Position numbers and translations under genes: made by a program. A DNA stretch of 36,910 nucleotides from Methanomassiliicoccaceae archaeon (GTDB taxonomy: Archaea > Thermoplasmatota > Thermoplasmata > Methanomassiliicoccales > Methanomethylophilaceae), in the NCBI GenBank assembly GCA_031254685.1, contig JAIRTZ010000103.1:1-36910 (forward strand), in the 5' to 3' direction. The notes beneath the pieces were generated by a model that saw only the letters and a list, made by a program, of their open reading frames with translations, ran no database searches and was not told where the DNA came from. This document shows, piece by piece, positions 34,211-36,910 of this stretch (its first letter is position 1; each line of letters begins with the position of its first letter).

Positions 34211-35464
34211 ATGTGGGAACAGCTCGAAGAGGGTTTCTGGAAAAAGAACCGCGTTTCAAAAACGGACTCGGCGGTCAAGGACGTCCTTAAGATCATAGAC
34301 CAGGTGAAGGCGCACGGCGACAAGGCGCTGATCGAACTGGCAAAGAAGTTCGATAACGAGGACATCGATTCGATAGCGGTCCCGAGGGACGAGATCGATG
34401 ATGCTTACGATGAACTCTCCGAAGACCTGATCGACGCGCTGGAGACGGCGGCCGCGAACATCCAGAGGTTCCACGAGATGCAATTGGACGGCGACCTCAA
34501 ACTGACCGAAGTGGAACCGGGAGTGTTCCTCGGTGTCAAGAGCACCCCGCTGGAGAGGATCGGCGTATACATCCCCGGAGGGCGCGCGCCGTACCCGAGC
34601 AGCGCCCTGATGGGCGTCATCCCGGCGAGGGTCGCCGGTGTTGACGAAGTCATATGCTGCTCCCCGCCGAAGATCGATCCCGTAACGTTGGTTGCGATGG
34701 ACATAGCGGGGGCGGACGAAATATATCAGGCAGGCGGCGCGCAGGCGATCGCCGCGATGGCGTTCGGGACGAGGACGATGGAACGCGTTCAGAAGATCGT
34801 CGGCCCGGGCAACATTTACGTCACGGCCGCGAAATCGATACTCCGCGGGACCGTGGAGATAGACTTTCCGGCGGGCCCCAGCGAGATCGGCATCGTTGCC
34901 GACGAGACCGCGAATGCGGCGTTCATAGCCGCGGACGTGCTCGCGCAGGCCGAGCACGACCCGTCGTCGGCATGCGTTCTTGTCACAACGGACGCATCAT
35001 TGCCGAAGAAGGTGTGGGCGCAGATCGAAAAGATGATGGCGGCCGCGCCGAGGCTGAAGATAATAAAAGAGGCATTGAACAATTCAGGATACATTGTGAA
35101 GGGATCTGCGGAGGAGTGCATAGAGGCGATGAACGAAATGGCGCCGGAGCACCTTTCGCTGCAGGTCGCGGACCCGCTGACCGCGCTCGGCCTCGTACGG
35201 AACGCCGGATCTGTGTTCATAGGTCCGTACACACCCGTTGCCGCGGGCGACTACGCATCCGGGACGAACCACATACTTCCGACCGCAGGCAACGCATCCG
35301 TAATGTCGGGACTGAACGTATCGCACTTCAGAAAGACATCCACGATACAGATGATATCCAGGGAAGGCCTGGAGGAAATGGCCGGCGTGATAGAATCGAT
35401 AGCGGAGGCCGAGGGACTTATCGCGCACAGGGATTCCGTTCGGATAAGGCTGAAGAAGAAGTAA
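34211..35464 (+). CDS. hisD: histidinol dehydrogenase
   Basis: Catalyses the last two steps of histidine synthesis: NAD-dependent oxidation of L-histidinol to histidine through the aldehyde, with one zinc per subunit. The 417 residues match the family. Visible motifs are GVYIPGGRAPYPSSALMG, VGPGNIYVTAAK, AGPSEIGIVADETAN, AQAEHDPSS (zinc Gln/His), NEMAPEHLSLQV (catalytic Glu-His), GDYASGTNHILPT (zinc Asp) and EGLIAHRDSVRIRL (terminal His). No other his gene is adjacent, so it is a solitary his locus here. It is transcribed from its own promoter as a leaderless mRNA. The stop is TAA, followed by a T-run. Confidence 0.97.
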   Translation: MWEQLEEGFWKKNRVSKTDSAVKDVLKIIDQVKAHGDKALIELAKKFDNEDIDSIAVPRDEIDDAYDELSEDLIDALETAAANIQRFHEMQLDGDLKLTEVEPGVFLGVKSTPLERIGVYIPGGRAPYPSSALMGVIPARVAGVDEVICCSPPKIDPVTLVAMDIAGADEIYQAGGAQAIAAMAFGTRTMERVQKIVGPGNIYVTAAKSILRGTVEIDFPAGPSEIGIVADETANAAFIAADVLAQAEHDPSSACVLVTTDASLPKKVWAQIEKMMAAAPRLKIIKEALNNSGYIVKGSAEECIEAMNEMAPEHLSLQVADPLTALGLVRNAGSVFIGPYTPVAAGDYASGTNHILPTAGNASVMSGLNVSHFRKTSTIQMISREGLEEMAGVIESIAEAEGLIAHRDSVRIRLKKK

Positions 35465-35478
35465 TCTCCGTTACCTCA

Positions 35479-35485
35479 TTTTTTT
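35479..35485 (+). terminator. T-run terminator after hisD
   Basis: Seven consecutive T residues within CTCATTTTTTTAATTATTGTT begin about 15 nt after the hisD stop, with no strong hairpin. This is the usual archaeal oligo(T) termination signal. Confidence 0.5.
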
Positions 35486-35506
35486 AATTATTGTTAAAAA
35501 GACACG

Positions 35507-35590
35507 TTAATATAGTGAAACCGTGATGCGGAACCGATACAGGAGACGACCCCTTGCAACGACTCCTCGGAGTCATCGTCTCTTGTTTCC
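35507..35590 (+). ncRNA. candidate short structured RNA, or terminator of larE
   Basis: A TATA-like TTAATATAG (35507-35515) is followed about 30 nt later by a two-part hairpin: outer stem AGGAGACGA (35541-35549) with TCGTCTCTT (35576-35584), inner stem GACTC (35561-35565) with GAGTC (35570-35574) and loop CTCG. Then comes TTGTTTCCCTGTT. Promoter, structure and T-rich end together could make an RNA of about 45-50 nt. The same structure, read from the minus strand, could instead end the larE transcript. Confidence 0.35.
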
Positions 35591-35593
35591 CTG

Positions 35594-36361
35594 TTATTCG
35601 AGGTATCCTTTTGCGCTTATCTTTATATTCTGTACCCCTTTTTCAAGTAACGCCGATGATAATTCATGTTCGCGAAGCATCAGCAGCGGTATCTCGGAAG
35701 GCAATGCGAAAAGTTCCGCATGATCTTCGCGGATGCGCATCCTGATCTGCCGGACGCCGGAGATGTCACGTATCAGTTCCTCGCATTCGTCAATGTGCCT
35801 TATGTCGCTGTCACCGAACGGCACGCCCGTTCGGAATCTCGTTGCCATGCACGTCTCTTTCAGAACATCGGTGCTCAGACGGAGCCCGATGAACATCTTT
35901 CTCACGGCATCGCGGCTGAATCCGAGTTCTTTCAAAGGACTTACGATACCGAATTCCGCGGCCGCCCTGCGGCCGGGCCTCTCCTCCGGGATATCGGAAG
36001 CGTTCTCCCCGTCGGCGAGAACGCTGCACCCGCGATCGGACCCGATGCCCCTGACCGCCGAATATATCGCTTTTTTGCAGAGATAGCACCTCTCAGCGGT
36101 ATTGTCGCGGACACCGGGCATGCAGTCCCAGCATAAACGCGCGACCGCAATGTCCGCTCCGAGTTCCCCCGCAACATCAAGCGCCGTACGCCGCTGCCTT
36201 TCCGATAACGTCGGGATGTCGGCGAACACCGCGACGTGACCGTCGGGAAGCATCTTCACAGCGGCCGCCAGCACCACCGTGCTGTCCGTGCCGCCGGAGA
36301 ATGATACCGCGACGCTTTTCATGGATGCGATATGATCGCAGAGGAGCTGCCATTCGTACAC
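35594..36361 (-). CDS. larE: pyridinium-3,5-biscarboxylic acid mononucleotide sulfurtransferase
   Basis: LarE activates the biscarboxylic mononucleotide with ATP and inserts sulfur in synthesis of the nickel-pincer nucleotide cofactor of lactate racemase-type enzymes. The 255 residues fit. The PP-loop is VSFSGGTDSTVV, followed by the family's RCYLCKKAIY and later KETCMATRFRTG. Three cysteines at these places (the Cys-x-x-Cys pair and the one in KETC) suggest the [4Fe-4S] type of LarE that is recharged with sulfur, and not the single-turnover sacrificial-cysteine type; this is inferred from the pattern. The start is GTG at 36361, with a TATA-like GATTATTAAAT about 30 nt upstream. It is divergent from larB. 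The stop is TAA. Confidence 0.9.
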   Translation of the reverse strand: MYEWQLLCDHIASMKSVAVSFSGGTDSTVVLAAAVKMLPDGHVAVFADIPTLSERQRRTALDVAGELGADIAVARLCWDCMPGVRDNTAERCYLCKKAIYSAVRGIGSDRGCSVLADGENASDIPEERPGRRAAAEFGIVSPLKELGFSRDAVRKMFIGLRLSTDVLKETCMATRFRTGVPFGDSDIRHIDECEELIRDISGVRQIRMRIREDHAELFALPSEIPLLMLREHELSSALLEKGVQNIKISAKGYLE

Positions 36362-36457
36362 GTCACTGCATCGTATCGCAGTAATTTAATAATCCCGTCA
36401 GTTCTTCCGCGCCGCCGATACAGAAAGTTAAGATACGGTCACAGCATTGCCAACGGC
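36362..36457. promoter_or_regulatory. divergent larE/larB promoter region
   Basis: A 96-bp gap between two genes of one pathway. The larE side has an AT-rich box near 36386-36396. The larB side shows only a weak GTTAAGATAC near 36427-36436. A shared regulator is plausible but no clear operator is seen. Confidence 0.4.
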
Positions 36458-36910
36458 ATGAATATCAGGGATATCCTGGAGTCATTGAAGAAAGGGGAGA
36501 TAACAACGGAGGATGCCGAGAAGGCCCTCAGGCTGGATTATATTGAAAAGGTGAACGATCACACGGTCTTCGATCACGGCCGCAGGATGAGGAAGGACAT
36601 TCCCGAGGTGGTCTACGCGCTTGCGAAAACGCCCAAGATGGTTGCGGAGACGGCATCGAAAGTTCCCAAGGGAGGATACCTTCTGATCTCACGCGCATCG
36701 ATCGAACATTACGATGCGGTGTTCGCCGCAGTGAAAGAGAATACGGTCACGTATCATGAGAACGCGTCCGTGATAACGGTGGGGCTTCTGCGCCAGACGA
36801 GGGAAGTGAAACGTCCTATCGGCATACTCACGGCCGGTTCGTCGGACAGACGCGTGGCGGAGGAGGCGAAACTGATGGCGGAGGCGATGGGATGCAGATG
36901 CATCACATCG
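36458..36910 (+). CDS. larB: LarB, pyridinium biscarboxylate synthase (5' part, cut by window end)
   Basis: LarB, related to PurE (AIR carboxylase), carboxylates and hydrolyses nicotinic acid adenine dinucleotide, the first step of nickel-pincer nucleotide synthesis. The 151 codons seen (ATG at 36458, frame open to the last base) contain the family's N-terminal helical part (ILESLKKGEITTEDAEKALR, FDHGRRMRKDIPEVVYA) and the start of the PurE-like domain, RPIGILTAGSSDRRVAEEA. The family is about 250 residues, so roughly 100 are missing. The gene lies back to back with larE. Confidence 0.9.
   Translation, partial: MNIRDILESLKKGEITTEDAEKALRLDYIEKVNDHTVFDHGRRMRKDIPEVVYALAKTPKMVAETASKVPKGGYLLISRASIEHYDAVFAAVKENTVTYHENASVITVGLLRQTREVKRPIGILTAGSSDRRVAEEAKLMAEAMGCRCITS

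Overview
The window looks like a chromosomal piece of a methanogenic euryarchaeon of the Thermoplasmata, most likely Methanomassiliicoccales. The basis is an archaeal gene set (archaeal-type AspRS, bifunctional FBP aldolase/phosphatase, short archaeal TPI, archaeal DnaG), corrinoid genes next to an MtaA/MtbA-like methyltransferase, and TATA boxes placed 23-27 nt before start codons, which implies many leaderless mRNAs. Complete genes use 20 TGA, 5 TAA and only 2 TAG stops, and a third TAG lies in frame inside a large surface protein. That pattern fits a pyrrolysine-decoding lineage. The assignment is an inference; no rRNA, tRNA, mcr or pyl gene lies in the window.

Layout. 1-3.7 kb: aspS, a small membrane protein with a His-rich tail, and a secreted seven-bladed propeller/Ig-like surface protein. 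3.8-5.6 kb: overlapping genes for FBP aldolase/phosphatase and TPI (gluconeogenesis). 5.7-8.1 kb: a membrane-anchored phospholipase D-like protein with a lamin-tail-like domain, then a RimI-like acetyltransferase. 8.1-11.2 kb: a dnaG operon whose second gene encodes a LonB-like AAA+ ATPase that has no protease domain and carries a zinc ribbon. 11.5-15.6 kb: a UroD-family methyltransferase, cobyric acid synthase with a Cys-rich N-terminal extension, a second CbiP-like protein without its glutaminase half, and a ThiS/MoaD-like protein ending in Gly-Gly. 15.7-20.1 kb: a giant repeat surface protein (1467 residues if the TAG is read through).

20.1-32.8 kb is dominated by nucleic-acid processing and probable defence: a DEDDh exonuclease, a P-type ATPase, an AddA/AddB-like helicase-nuclease pair, a hotdog thioesterase, exonuclease VII (xseA-xseB), and an ATPase + DUF4435/TOPRIM-like pair with the gene order of PARIS (AriA-AriB). 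32.8-36.9 kb: a TPR-like protein, a small membrane protein, hisD, and a divergent larE/larB pair (nickel-pincer nucleotide synthesis), larB being cut by the window end.

The most promising observations are the in-frame TAG in the surface protein, the PARIS-like pair beside AddAB/ExoVII-like enzymes, the split/duplicated CbiP pair next to a ubiquitin-fold protein, the protease-less LonB-like ATPase cotranscribed with DnaG, and several repeat pairs that flank TATA boxes.
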